A DNA stretch of 64,000 nt. Source: Planctomycetota bacterium (GTDB taxonomy: Bacteria > Planctomycetota > J058 > J103). The position numbers and the translations under genes were made by a program. Shown here piece by piece: positions 17,471 to 27,254 of the stretch. The DNA is taken from assembly GCA_026004615.1 (NCBI GenBank), contig BPJM01000011.1, forward strand, positions 62,001 through 126,000. The letters are read 5' to 3'. The notes beneath the pieces are model-generated. The model saw nothing but the letters and a program-made list of their open reading frames with translations, made no database searches and had not been told where the DNA came from. Positions within the stretch are counted from its first letter, which is position 1; every line of letters begins with the position of its first letter.

Positions 17471-19960
17471 TCACCGATCGGCACCGCCTCCGGCGGGGGC
17501 GGAAGTCCACCGCGCCGCGTTGCTCCGCTGCGGCCCGGCGGGCGCGGGCCGCGCCCCCTGGTTGCCCGCCCCGCGCCCGTAGCCATAGTCGTAGCCATAG
17601 CCCTCCTCACGCAGCCGCGGCGCGTCCGCGTTGTTGAGCACCACGCCGGCCAGGTGCACGGGCGTGCGGTGCACCAGCTCCAGCACCCGCCGCAGGGCGC
17701 GGCGCGAGGTGCGGAAGGCGCGCACCACCAGCAGCAGCTCCGGCACGTGCGCGAGCAGCGAGAGGGTATCGGCCACGGGCCGCAAGGGCGCGCTGTCGAT
17801 CAGCACCCAGCGGTACTGGCTCGAGGCCGCCGCCAGGACCGCATCCAGGGCGCCGCTGCCGAGCAGTTCGCCGGGATTGGGTGGCACCGGGCCGGCTGGC
17901 AGCAGGTCCAGCTCCGCAATCGGCCCCGGTACGACCAGCTCCGCCAGGGTGCGCTCCAGCGCAGATGCCGCCGGCCCGGTGACCGGGACGGCGGTAGCGC
18001 GCCTGCCGCCGGGGCCCGCGCCGGCAGCGGCCGCCGCCCAACCCCCGCCGTCCCGCAGAGCGCCGGGCACCAGCTGGGCACGCGCGGTCTGCGGCCCGGT
18101 GCTGCCCAGCGAGGCGAGCAGGGTGGACAGGCCCTGCGAGGAGCTCGGTTCGCCGAGCAGGAGCTGCAGCCGCGGACGGCGCAGGTCGGCGTCGATCAGC
18201 AGCACCCGCTCGCCCGCGCGGGCGAGAGCGCTCGCCAGGCCGATGCAGGCGAAGGTCTTGCCTTCTGCCTGATCCACGCTGCTCACCAGCAGCACGCGCG
18301 GCCCGGGCCCGGTCAGCACGAAGCGCAGCGAGGCGACGAGCTGCCGGAAGACCTCGGCCGGCCGCGAGTCGGGCCGCAACACCGCGAGCAGCTCCGGCAG
18401 GCCCGCGGCCGGGTCCTGGCCGTCGCGCGAGCGCTCGCTCCTGACCGGCGGCAGCGTGGCCAGTACCGGCAGCCCGAGCTGCGCCTGTACCTCGTCGGGT
18501 GCCTTGACCGAGTCGTCCAGCGACTCCAGCGCCAGTGCGAGCCCCAGCCCGACCAGCAGCCCGAGCAGGGCGGCCAGCACCAGATCGCGCACCGGCCGCG
18601 GCCGTACCGGCTCTGCCGGTACCTCGGCGCGCTCGATCAGAAACAGGTTGTGCTCGCTGTCGCTGGCGGCCGCGGCGAGCTCGAGCTCCTCGATGCGCTT
18701 GAGCAACGCCTTGTAGCTCGCCGCCAGGGTCTCGACATTGTCCTGCAGCAGCCGTCGCTGCACGTTGTGGCGCCTGAGCTCGCCCAGACGCTGCACGAGC
18801 TGCGAGATCGCCCGCTGCAGCGCCGCCTCCTCGTCCACGAGGGCGCGCAACCGCGCCTGCGCGCGCACCCGCGCCGCCTGCAGTTCCTGCTGGATGGCCT
18901 GCCGCAGCCGCTCCAGGCGGGCCCGCAGCGGCGCGAGGTAGGGGTGCGTCGGCCGATAGCGGGCGAGCAGCTCGGCCAGCTCTGCCTCGCGCTGGTGCAG
19001 CTCGGCCAGGAGCTGCTGCACCAGCGGTGCCTCGGTGGCCAGCAGCTCGGCGGGGGGCCCGGGCGGTTGCGCCTGGGCGGGGTGCTGCTCGCTGCCGGGT
19101 GCACCGGCCCCCGGCTGCGCTTGCTCGCCGTGCGCCGGCGCCAGCGCCACCGCCGCCGCGGTGCGGCGCGTCTGCACCTCGGCCAGCCGCTCGTTGAGCA
19201 CCGCCAGCTGCGCCTGCAGCACCTGCTCGTCCATGCCGTCGGCCAGCGCCGGCTGCTCGGTCTCGAAGCGGTGCAGGGCGATCTGCGCCTGCTCCAGCTT
19301 GCCCCTGAGATCCTGCTCCCGCCGGCGCAACGACTCCAACCCCTCCTTGGAGACCCCGGCGGTGCGCGCCCGACTGTCCTCGATGAACTGCTCCACCACG
19401 GCGTTCGCTGCGGCGGCAGCCAGCAGCGGGTCCACGGCCTCGAAGGAGACCCTGACCAGACGCGTGTTGCGCTCGAGCGTCACCTCGAGCTGCTCCTGCA
19501 GGCGGTGCACCGTCAGCGCCGCCAGCGCTCGCCGGGCGCCCGGGGATAGCTCGGGCTCGGCGCGCAACGCCCGCAGGGCGAGCTCGGCCACCCGTCGCGA
19601 GCGGAGCAGGCGCTGCTGGGTCTGCAAATAGTCCTGGGCCTGCCCCAGGGTCGGATCGTAGGGCTCCTGGACCCCGGTCACGTCGAGCCGCTGCGGTTCG
19701 ATCAGCAGCAGCGCCGTCGCTCGATACTGCGGCACCTGCGAGAACGACACCAGCGCCCCGAGGGCGATGCTCGCCGCCGCGCTGCCCAGCACCGCCCAGC
19801 GGCGCGCGAGGAGCACCGCGATCCAGTGCCGGAGCCCCATCGCTGCAGCCGGCATGGGCGACCAGGCCCCCCCCTCCGGGAGCGAGCCCGGCGCTGGGCT
19901 CGGCCAGCGCTGCCCGCCCGGTCCGGGCGGTACCGCACCCGGCGACGTCGGTTCGCTCAT
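17471..19960 (-). CDS. Wzc-type polysaccharide co-polymerase with tyrosine kinase domain
   Basis: 829 residues: a Wzz domain with a first membrane helix after WIAVLLARRWAVLG, a long periplasmic coiled-coil (about residues 190-440, Arg/Glu/Leu-rich), a second membrane helix DLVLAALLGLLVGLGLALAL, then a BY-kinase domain. The kinase shows Walker A' (VLLIDADLRRPR), Walker B (WVLIDSAP) and a C-terminal tyrosine cluster (GYGYDYGYG). The Walker A is atypical: SSVDQAEGKTFAC keeps GKT but has QAE where PGE is usual. Controls chain length and export with Wza. Its start overlaps the wza stop by 4 bp. Confidence 0.88.
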   Translation of the reverse strand: MSEPTSPGAVPPGPGGQRWPSPAPGSLPEGGAWSPMPAAAMGLRHWIAVLLARRWAVLGSAAASIALGALVSFSQVPQYRATALLLIEPQRLDVTGVQEPYDPTLGQAQDYLQTQQRLLRSRRVAELALRALRAEPELSPGARRALAALTVHRLQEQLEVTLERNTRLVRVSFEAVDPLLAAAAANAVVEQFIEDSRARTAGVSKEGLESLRRREQDLRGKLEQAQIALHRFETEQPALADGMDEQVLQAQLAVLNERLAEVQTRRTAAAVALAPAHGEQAQPGAGAPGSEQHPAQAQPPGPPAELLATEAPLVQQLLAELHQREAELAELLARYRPTHPYLAPLRARLERLRQAIQQELQAARVRAQARLRALVDEEAALQRAISQLVQRLGELRRHNVQRRLLQDNVETLAASYKALLKRIEELELAAAASDSEHNLFLIERAEVPAEPVRPRPVRDLVLAALLGLLVGLGLALALESLDDSVKAPDEVQAQLGLPVLATLPPVRSERSRDGQDPAAGLPELLAVLRPDSRPAEVFRQLVASLRFVLTGPGPRVLLVSSVDQAEGKTFACIGLASALARAGERVLLIDADLRRPRLQLLLGEPSSSQGLSTLLASLGSTGPQTARAQLVPGALRDGGGWAAAAAGAGPGGRRATAVPVTGPAASALERTLAELVVPGPIAELDLLPAGPVPPNPGELLGSGALDAVLAAASSQYRWVLIDSAPLRPVADTLSLLAHVPELLLVVRAFRTSRRALRRVLELVHRTPVHLAGVVLNNADAPRLREEGYGYDYGYGRGAGNQGARPAPAGPQRSNAARWTSAPAGGGADR

Positions 19961-20961
19961 GGCCGGATCGTCCCGAAACCGATGCCGCCGATGCGACCCT
20001 TCACGAAGTCCCACGCCTCGAGCGCAAAGGCGCGCCAGCCGGTCTGCGGCACCACCACCCAGTCGCCAGGGCGCACCTCCACGTCGGGCGCGCTGCCCGC
20101 AGCCACTTCGGTGAGATCGAGCGGGATCAGCTCGGTCCGCCCCTCGGGGTGCACGCGCCGGATGAACGCCGCACTCGGCGAGGCGAGCCGCGGCAGCGGG
20201 CCGCCGGCCATGGCCACCGCCTGGCCGGCGGTCGCCCCCGCATGCAGCGGGACCGGCCCCGGCCGCGCCACGTATCCGAGGACGTAGACCCGCTCCTGCT
20301 CCGGCACGTGCACGAGGTCGCCGGCCTCGAGCAGCGCGTCCGGGCCCAGCCCCTGGCCGGCGAGCAGCTGCTCCAGGTCCAGCCGCCGGGTCTGCTGCCG
20401 GCCGGCGGCGTCCCGGTGCACCACCAGCACCCAGCGCCCTGCCTCCGGCGCCAGCCCGCCGGCGAGCGCCAGGGCCTCGAGCACGGTGAGCTGCTGGCGC
20501 CCCACCGCATAGACCCCCGGCCGGCGGACCAGACCGCTCACCGTGATCCGCCGTGCTCGGTACTCCTTGACCGCGACCTGGACCTGCGGCTCGACCAGCA
20601 GCCGCTCGCCCAGCCGCTGCACGAGCTCTTGGCGCAGCTGCGCGGCGGTCTTGCCGGCCGCGACCAGCTCGCCCAGCAGCGGGATGAACACCCGGCCTCG
20701 AGGATCGATCGCGAGCTCCAGCACCGAGGTGTGCCCCGGCCGTTCGAGCTCGTAGACGTGGATCAGGAGCACGTCATCGCTGCCCAGGAGATAATCCGCT
20801 TCGGGCTCGAGCGAGATCTCCGGCAGCTCGGCCGGTGGCCCCAGGGCGGGGGGAGGCGGAGGCGGCGGCACCGGCGCGGGGGGCGCGCCGGCGCAACCGG
20901 CGCTCGCGGCGACGCTCACCGCCAGGACGGCGGCGGACCAGGCACGGCGTGTCCGTTCCAT
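19957..20961 (-). CDS. Wza-like polysaccharide export lipoprotein
   Basis: A 334-residue outer-membrane secretin. The signal peptide ends in a lipobox (ASAGCAG), then a Pro-rich spacer. A Poly_export domain follows (YLLGSDDVLLIHVYE, IDPRGRVFIPLLGELVAAG), then two SLBB domains (RITVSGLVRRPGVYAVG and VYVLGYVARPGPVPLHAG) and an amphipathic C-terminal helix containing WDFVKGRIG. Forms the export channel with the co-polymerase encoded next to it. Confidence 0.88.
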   Translation of the reverse strand: MERTRRAWSAAVLAVSVAASAGCAGAPPAPVPPPPPPPALGPPAELPEISLEPEADYLLGSDDVLLIHVYELERPGHTSVLELAIDPRGRVFIPLLGELVAAGKTAAQLRQELVQRLGERLLVEPQVQVAVKEYRARRITVSGLVRRPGVYAVGRQQLTVLEALALAGGLAPEAGRWVLVVHRDAAGRQQTRRLDLEQLLAGQGLGPDALLEAGDLVHVPEQERVYVLGYVARPGPVPLHAGATAGQAVAMAGGPLPRLASPSAAFIRRVHPEGRTELIPLDLTEVAAGSAPDVEVRPGDWVVVPQTGWRAFALEAWDFVKGRIGGIGFGTIRP

Positions 20962-22463
20962 CGTCGAGCCTCCTCGTCGGGATGTGGGGGCGAGGTCGCT
21001 TCCGCTCCCGATCCGCGGGCGGCGCGCCAGCCCCGAAGCGGCGCCCAGCCCGCCGGCGTCCACGTACCGGCTGCGCCGGCCATGGGGCCGCTTTGCAGTC
21101 CCGGCGTCCGGCCAGGCATGATCGCCCTGCCCGGCGCGAGCGGCCCGGCGCGCGCGGCATCGAGCAACCCCACGTGGGCCATCGCCGGCAGCAAGAGCAG
21201 CAGGTCGATCGCATACACGGCACCGCTGGCCTCCACCGCGCTGCGGATGGTGAAGAAGGCGAGCAGCGCCGCCGCGGCGAGCAAAGACGCGCGCTCCGCA
21301 TCCGGTGCGCCCCTGCTGGCCCGCCAGCACCTGCGCAGCGCCGCCCAGCTCCGCACCCAGCCGGCCGCGAACAGCAGCAGACCCGGCAGGCCAGCCTGCA
21401 GCGCGGCGTACAGCAATGCGTTGTGCACATGCTCGCCCAGGACGTACCGGTCCGCCTGCGGACCCCGGCCGAGCCAGGGTGGCTCGAGCACCGCCTGCCA
21501 TGCGGCGCTCCAGACCCGCGTGCGGCCGCTGAGCGTGAGCAGGTGGTCCGGGTCGGCTCCGCGCGCCAGGTAGCGGCCCGCGCCCTGGAGCGCGCGCTCC
21601 GTGAACAGCTCGGCGCCGAAGGCCAGTGCGAACAGCACCGCGGCCAGCACGCCGGCGCGCCGGGTGTGCGGCCCGGCGAGCAGCAGCACCAGCGCCGCGG
21701 CGCCGAGCAATCCGGCGATCGCGCCCCGCGCCTGCAGCAGCACCACCAGCGCCCCGCTGCCCAGCGCGAGCCCCCAGCCGAGCCAGCGCCAGCGGCCGCG
21801 CCCGGCGCAGCCGGCCACCAGGCCGAGCAGGCACGGCACCGCCGCCAGGCGCGCCAGGCCCGTCGCGCGGGACATGGGCATGCCCGCCACCTCGGGCAGC
21901 CGTCCATACACCCCGTAGCCGGTCCAGCCCTCGGGCCCCTGCACCAGCAGCACCTCGCGCGCCGCCAGCAGCAGTAGCCCGAGCAACAGCGCCGCCAGGA
22001 GCCAGCTCCAGCGCAGCGCCCGCAGGGCGCACTGCACCGCGAGCAGCGGCGGGCCGGCCGGCACCCACAGCGCAAGCACCGCGAACGCCGCCAGATAGGC
22101 TGCCGCCCAGTAGGCCGCGCCCAGCGGCTCGGGCGAGAACGCGCAGCACAGCAGGCCGAGCAACCCGTAGCAGAGCCACGGCCGCACCGGCCGTGCCCGC
22201 CACAGGGCGCTGGCGGCTTCGTGCCGGGCTGCCCGCGCCAAAAGCCCGAGCAGCGCGGCCACCAGGCATGCCGGCGGCAGCAGCGCCCGCAGCCAGTGGA
22301 CCGCGTCCGTCCACCGCTCGGGCGAGTCCGCGAGCACCCACGGCCCGGTATTGAGTCCTCCCCAGAGCCCTGCCCAGAGCAGCAGCGGCGCGGCGCCGGG
22401 GCGCCCGCCGACTGCGGCTGGCAGTCCTCTCGCGTGCCCGCGCGGCCAGGCTCCGGCGGTCAT
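20916..22463 (-). CDS. O-antigen polymerase/ligase-like multispanning membrane protein
   Basis: About 515 residues with ten or more hydrophobic helices. The largest extracytoplasmic loop contains LTLSGRTRVWSAAWQAV, LGRGPQADRYVLGEHVHNALL. The SGR...W and GxG...HNxxL pattern is the conserved O-antigen ligase/Wzy signature. Start ATG 22463 overlaps the upstream glycosyltransferase stop by 4 bp. The C-terminus overlaps wza by 46 bp. Probable repeat-unit polymerase of this exopolysaccharide. Confidence 0.75.
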   Translation of the reverse strand: MTAGAWPRGHARGLPAAVGGRPGAAPLLLWAGLWGGLNTGPWVLADSPERWTDAVHWLRALLPPACLVAALLGLLARAARHEAASALWRARPVRPWLCYGLLGLLCCAFSPEPLGAAYWAAAYLAAFAVLALWVPAGPPLLAVQCALRALRWSWLLAALLLGLLLLAAREVLLVQGPEGWTGYGVYGRLPEVAGMPMSRATGLARLAAVPCLLGLVAGCAGRGRWRWLGWGLALGSGALVVLLQARGAIAGLLGAAALVLLLAGPHTRRAGVLAAVLFALAFGAELFTERALQGAGRYLARGADPDHLLTLSGRTRVWSAAWQAVLEPPWLGRGPQADRYVLGEHVHNALLYAALQAGLPGLLLFAAGWVRSWAALRRCWRASRGAPDAERASLLAAAALLAFFTIRSAVEASGAVYAIDLLLLLPAMAHVGLLDAARAGPLAPGRAIMPGRTPGLQSGPMAGAAGTWTPAGWAPLRGWRAARGSGAEATSPPHPDEEARRWNGHAVPGPPPSWR

Positions 22464-23797
22464 GCGCCCGGCATGCACGCTGTGGCCTCGAACTCGCGCC
22501 CGGCCCCGCGCGCGCCAGCCGCCGCGGCCGCGCCCCCCTTGCCGAGCGCGCGCGCATAGACCGCCTCCAGCGCACGCGCCTTGCGCTCCCAGCAGAAGGC
22601 GCGGCTGCGCTCGAGCGCGCCCAGCGCAAGCCGCCGGCGCAGGGCTTCGTCGGCTCCCAGCTGCGCGAGCGCGCGCGCGAGCCGGCCGATGGTCTCACCC
22701 GCCTGGCCGACCGGATAGCGGATCCCGCAGGCAGGGCTCACCGCGTCCCGAAAACCGTATGCGTCGGGGCAGACCACCGGCAGCCCCGCGCTGAGCGCCT
22801 CCACCAGCACCGTCGAGGTCAGCTCGTGCAGGCTGGTGATCGCGAACACATGGCACTGCCGCAGCCGCGCCAGCGCCTGTTGCCGCTCGAGCCAGCCCGT
22901 CCACTCGCAGCGCGGCTCGAGCCCCAGCCGGCCCGCCAGCGCGCGCCAGCGGCCGGTGCACGGCCCGGCGCCCAGCACCACCAGCTGCCAGTCGAGTTCG
23001 GGCGGCAGCACCGCCAGCGCGTGCAGCAACAGCGGCAGCGCCTTGCCCGGCAGGTGCTTGCCGCTCCAAGCGATCCGCAGCGGCTCGCCCTGCCGCCGCA
23101 GCGCGGGGGCGGCCTCCGGCAGCGGCGCGCAGCCGACCTCGCAGATCACCTCGCTCTGGCGGCGGTACCAGCGCCAGATCTCGCGCTGCATGCCGCTGGT
23201 GGCGGCGATGACGACGGCGGCCCGGCGCATGGCCCGCCGCGGTCCGACGAGCAGCCGCTTGTGAAGCCCATTGACCAGATTGCGCCCGGCGAAGAACAGG
23301 GCCCCGGCAGCCCCCAGCCACGGCAGCACCCGCCATGGCACGTCTTCCAGGCCGCCGATCGGACCCCAGACGAGCGGGATCGGCAACCGCCAGTACCGCC
23401 CCGGAAAGCGGAAACCCACGTAGGTCAGCACATGCAGCAGATCGAAGCGGTGGCGAGCGTGCAGCCGGCGCGCCAGGCGACCGGCCTCGCGCAGCCAGCC
23501 GGCGTAGGCCAGGTTCATGAGCGGCTTGAGCAGGGAGTCCTCCACGCGCCGCCAGCGGGCGCTGGGGCGGTAGTGCCAGCGCCGTTCCGGCACGTAGTGG
23601 AAGTGCAACCGCGGGGCGTGCCGGCCTTCTTGCGCATACCACCGCTCGATGTCGGCCCGTTGGAAGGCGGCGGTGATCACGTGCACCTCGTGGCGCCGCG
23701 CCGCCGCGTGCGCCCATCCCCAGCCGACCCCTTCCTCGGACCCGCGATAGGGGTTGCAGGCGAACGCCGAGATGAGCACCCGGAGCGGACGGTTCAT
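22460..23797 (-). CDS. Family 4 glycosyltransferase
   Basis: 445 residues, GT-B fold. N-terminal RVLISAFACNPYRGSEEGVGWGW (first 20 residues resemble AceA-like enzymes) contains the GSE acceptor loop. The C-terminal half has WSGKHLPGKALPLLLHAL, HVFAITSLHELTSTVLVEAL and a family EX7E-like donor segment. Coupled to both neighbours by 4-bp overlaps. Sugar specificity unknown. Confidence 0.82.
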   Translation of the reverse strand: MNRPLRVLISAFACNPYRGSEEGVGWGWAHAAARRHEVHVITAAFQRADIERWYAQEGRHAPRLHFHYVPERRWHYRPSARWRRVEDSLLKPLMNLAYAGWLREAGRLARRLHARHRFDLLHVLTYVGFRFPGRYWRLPIPLVWGPIGGLEDVPWRVLPWLGAAGALFFAGRNLVNGLHKRLLVGPRRAMRRAAVVIAATSGMQREIWRWYRRQSEVICEVGCAPLPEAAPALRRQGEPLRIAWSGKHLPGKALPLLLHALAVLPPELDWQLVVLGAGPCTGRWRALAGRLGLEPRCEWTGWLERQQALARLRQCHVFAITSLHELTSTVLVEALSAGLPVVCPDAYGFRDAVSPACGIRYPVGQAGETIGRLARALAQLGADEALRRRLALGALERSRAFCWERKARALEAVYARALGKGGAAAAAGARGAGREFEATACMPGA

Positions 23798-24936
23798 GGC
23801 GGTCCCGCGCCGAGAGCGGTGAGCTCGGCCGCGAACCGGCGCGCCAGCACCGGCCAGTCGTAGTGTTCCCGCACGAGCGCCTGCGCCGACCGGCCCAGGC
23901 GGCCGGCCAGCTCGCGCTCCCCGAGCAGCCGCACGATCTCCGCGGAGAACCGCTCATCCTGCTCCGCCACCAACAGGTGCTCGCCGTCGCGGAGCAACAG
24001 CCCCTCGGCCGCCCTGGCGGTGGCGACCACCGGCAGCCCGGCCGCGCCGTACTCCAGGATCTTGACCCGGGTGCCCGAGCCGCTGTCGATCGGCGCCACC
24101 CCGAGCGCGCACGCGCGCACCACGGCTGGCACCTCTTGCCAGGGCACCAACCCAGGGCACACGATGCCCTGCTCCCGCCGGGCCCTGTATCCGCCCAGCA
24201 GGACGAGCTGGGCTGCCGGTCGCCGAGCGCGTACGCGCGGCCAGATCTCATGCACCAGCCGCGCGACCGCCCGGTCGTTGGGCGGATAGCCCTGCAACCC
24301 CATGAACAGGACCGCCTCCGGGCCGAGGCCGTACCGGCGCCGGGCCGCCGCCAGCTCGGCTGCTCCCACGCGGGCGAACCGCTCCGCATCGACGCCGTTG
24401 GGCAGCAGCGCCGGGCGCACGCCGTACAGAGCGGTGATCTGGGCCCGGTCGACCTCGGAGACCACCGTGCCGAGCGCTGCCCGCCGGAACAGCGCGCCTT
24501 CGGCCTGGCGGGTCAGCCAGGCGATCAGCGGCCCGTGGCGCTGCAGGCGCAGCGTGTACTCGACATTATGCGCGTGGTAGACGAGCGGCGTGCGGGGCAG
24601 CACGCCGCGCAGCCGCCGCCACAGCGCCCACAGATACGGCGCCCATGACGCCCCCTCGATGATGACGCGGTCCGGCGCCAGCGTCCGGCAGCGCGCCGCA
24701 ATGCGCGCCAGCAGCGAGGCGAGCCGCCGCAGGCGGTCGAACCGCCCCCGCGGGCTGGGCACGCCGACGATCTCCACGCCCTCGGGGCTCGTGCCCCGGT
24801 ACGCTCGCGGCGCGGCCTGCACAATGGCCCGCCAGCCGGGCAGGGCGCGGGCGAGCCCGTAGGTGACATTGGCCGCCCCGCTCGCCGGGGGAAAGGCCTC
24901 ATAGAGGCTCACCAGCACCGCCCGCGGCGCCCGCAC
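23794..24936 (-). CDS. Family 4 glycosyltransferase
   Basis: 380 residues with a GT-B fold: N-terminal VSLYEAFPPASGAANVTYGL, a central HAHNVEYTLRLQR, and a donor-binding region GVAPIDSGSGTRVKILEYGA typical of GT4/GT1-group enzymes that end EGLLLRDGEHLLVA. It starts at a GTG (24936) just after the stop of the preceding transferase. The first 50-60 bp of this gene recur as a fragment at 27190-27242, next to the second copy of that transferase. Confidence 0.82.
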   Translation of the reverse strand: MRAPRAVLVSLYEAFPPASGAANVTYGLARALPGWRAIVQAAPRAYRGTSPEGVEIVGVPSPRGRFDRLRRLASLLARIAARCRTLAPDRVIIEGASWAPYLWALWRRLRGVLPRTPLVYHAHNVEYTLRLQRHGPLIAWLTRQAEGALFRRAALGTVVSEVDRAQITALYGVRPALLPNGVDAERFARVGAAELAAARRRYGLGPEAVLFMGLQGYPPNDRAVARLVHEIWPRVRARRPAAQLVLLGGYRARREQGIVCPGLVPWQEVPAVVRACALGVAPIDSGSGTRVKILEYGAAGLPVVATARAAEGLLLRDGEHLLVAEQDERFSAEIVRLLGERELAGRLGRSAQALVREHYDWPVLARRFAAELTALGAGPP

Positions 24937-24948
24937 CGCACACGCACC

Positions 24949-26239
24949 TCAGCCCGCCTGCACCGCCGGCCGTGGGCCGCCAGGCGCCCCGGCCCGGCTG
25001 GCGGCGAAGCCCCAGACGATCGCGGCGAACTCGCGCATGAACCGCTCGGCCGAAAACCGCGCGCCCCTCTGCCGGAGCTGCTCTGAGAGCGCGCGCTGCA
25101 GCGGCTCGTCGCCCAGCACCCGCTCGATCTTGCCGACCGCATCGTCGATGTCGCGGTAGGCGAGCAGCGGCTGCTCGCCCACGATCTCCACCACCCCACC
25201 GCGTGCCGGCACGAAGCTCACGCACCCCGCCCCTCGCCAACTCCCCCACCGCGATCCCGAACGGTTCGTCGTCGCGCGCGTGGATGCCGAAGCGCTGCCG
25301 CCCGAGCAGCTCCCACTTCGCCGCGCCCACCAGTTCGCCGTGCACGACCACCCAGTCGCGCTCCCGCTCGCACAGCCGCCGGATCGCGCGCCCGTACGGG
25401 GTCTCGACCATCTTGCCCACCAGGTGGAGCCGCACCCGGTGGCCGCGCGCGCGCAGCCTCCGTACGATCTCGATCGCGCGCTCGAGCCTCTTTTCGGGCG
25501 AGATGCGCCCCAGACACACCAGGCCCGGCTCGCGCGCATGCCAGGGCAGCGGCTCCACCAGCGGCGCGCCGACCGGCGGGTAGAGCACCGGCAGCTCTTC
25601 GAGCCCGAACCGCCGCCGCAGCAGCTCTGCCGTATACTCCGAGTTCGCCACCAGCAGACCCGTCTCCGCAGGCGAGCGCGCCGGGGGCAAGCCCGCCAGC
25701 ACCCGGCAGGCCGCCAGATAGGCGCTCTGGAGCCACCGGGGCCGCCCGGGCCGCGAGCCGGCCAGGCGTTGCAGCTCCCAATCCCAACTGAAATCCGCGA
25801 TGCAATGGACCGCCGGCAGCCCGAAGTCCATCCAGTTGTACGCGCTCACGTGCACGTCGAACCGCGGTGCGAGCCGCCGGCAGTGCCGCTCGAACAGGGC
25901 CCGCCACAAGAACCCCGCGCGACGAAACAGCACCGCGGGCACCGAGCCGTTGCAGACGCCGAGGCCCCGCTCTGCGAGCGCGGTGCCATAGAAGGCGTCG
26001 CAGGCGGCGAGCTCCACCCACCGCGGCGCGAGCAGCGCCACCCGGCAGCCGTCCACCAGCGCCTGCGCCGCCCAGAGCGTCGTTGCCTCGGCTCCGCCGA
26101 GGCCGCGGTTGGGATTGGCGATCACGACCCGCCGCGGCACCTGCCTGCGCCCGCTCGCCCCGGCCGGCGCCGGCCCCGGCGCGCGAAACCTCGCCGGAGC
26201 CGCGCCGCGCCCGCCACCCGCGAACCCCGCTCCCGACAT
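24949..26239 (-). CDS. Glycosyltransferase copy A (GT4-like), one frameshift
   Basis: About 429 residues after correction. N-terminal RRVVIANPNRGLGGAEATTL holds the GGAE acceptor loop. A long conserved middle, then LVCLGRISPEKRLERAIEIV and the EX7E donor motif in DEPFGIAVGE complete the GT4 pattern. The frame breaks near 25228 through one extra base relative to copy B (27255-28535), which is otherwise almost identical over most of its length. Repair gives the C-terminus ending GPRPAVQAG. The frameshift may be real or a sequence error; a second intact copy would tolerate loss. Confidence 0.75.
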
Positions 26240-26247
26240 GCCAGCCC

Positions 26248-27063
26248 TCACCGGTAGGTGCGCAGGCCCAGCAGCTCCAGGCCTGCGTGCCACACAAAGC
26301 GCGGTCCCTGCCACAACGCGCGCCGCCACAGCTTGCGCGGCTCGAACACCAGCCGCCACAGCCACTCCAGCCCCAGCTCGCCCACCCACCGCGGCGCCCG
26401 CCGCAGCTGGCCGCCGACGAACCGAAAGGCCGCTCCCACCCCGATCGCCACCGGCACCTGGAGCCGCTCGCGCCGCTCGTGGATCCAGCGGTCCTGCTTG
26501 GGGGTACCGAGCCCCACCCACAGCACGTCCGGGCGCGCCCGCGCGATCGCGGCCAGCACCTGCTCCTCCTCGGCGGGACGCAGCGGCCGGAACGGCGGCG
26601 ACAGCACGCCCGCCACACGGTGGCCCGGATAGCGCCGCTCCAGCACCCGGCGGACCGCCGCCAGGGTGTCCTCCGTATCCCCGAGCAGAAAACTCCGGTA
26701 GCCGCGGCGGTGCGCCAGCGCGCAGAACGCCCGCATGAGCTCGGCCCCAGGCACCCGCCGCGCGGTGCGAATCCCCCGCAGCCGCGCGATCAACACCGGC
26801 GCGATGCCGTCCGGAAGCCACAGCTCCGCGCCGTTGAGGACCCGCTTGAGCTGCGGATCGCAGTGCGCCTCCCAAAGACCATGAAACCCGGTCACCACCA
26901 CCTGGCGGCACGGCATGCCGGGTTGCCAGGTGGTGATCCAGCGCTCCAGGATCTCGACCGCCTGCCGCAGCGTGGGCAGGTGCACCCGGCTGCCGAGCAC
27001 CTGGACGCTCGGCAGTCCGGCCACGCCCCCGGGTGCCCCTGGTCCGCTCACCGGCAACACCAT
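26248..27063 (-). CDS. WecG/TagA/CpsF-family glycosyltransferase
   Basis: 271 residues of the GT26 family that adds a second sugar to a lipid-linked first sugar on the cytoplasmic face. Signatures are VVVTGFHGLWEA, the conserved ELWLPDGIAPVLIARLRG, VPGAELMRAFC, FLLGDTEDTLAAV and VGLGTPKQDRWIHE. Fits a pathway initiated by the WecA-type transferase at 29798. A decayed copy of its 3' end lies at 28545-28750. Confidence 0.88.
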   Translation of the reverse strand: MVLPVSGPGAPGGVAGLPSVQVLGSRVHLPTLRQAVEILERWITTWQPGMPCRQVVVTGFHGLWEAHCDPQLKRVLNGAELWLPDGIAPVLIARLRGIRTARRVPGAELMRAFCALAHRRGYRSFLLGDTEDTLAAVRRVLERRYPGHRVAGVLSPPFRPLRPAEEEQVLAAIARARPDVLWVGLGTPKQDRWIHERRERLQVPVAIGVGAAFRFVGGQLRRAPRWVGELGLEWLWRLVFEPRKLWRRALWQGPRFVWHAGLELLGLRTYR

Positions 27064-27189
27064 GACGGGGCACTGCTGCGGCTATAGCCGCGAGCAGCTC
27101 TTCTCGACCCTCCGGCGCCAGGGCAACGCGCCCCTTGCGGCCAGCAAGAGCGCCGAGAAGGCCAAAGATCGCTCCTGCCGCCCCGCTCG

Positions 27190-27242
27190 CCGGGAAGGCA
27201 GGCCTCCTGCAGGCTCACCAGCACCGCCCGCGGCGCCCGCAC
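27190..27242 (-). pseudogene. 5' fragment of the GT4 gene at 24936
   Basis: Starting at 27242, the sequence encodes MRAPRAVLVSLQEA, matching MRAPRAVLVSLYEA at the start of the intact gene. Similarity fades after 50-60 bp, and the frame runs on as meaningless sequence. It sits directly after copy B of the duplicated transferase, as the intact gene sits after copy A, so it was carried along in the duplication. Bases 27064-27189 between it and wecG hold nothing recognisable. Confidence 0.7.
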
Positions 27243-27254
27243 CGCACGCGCACC

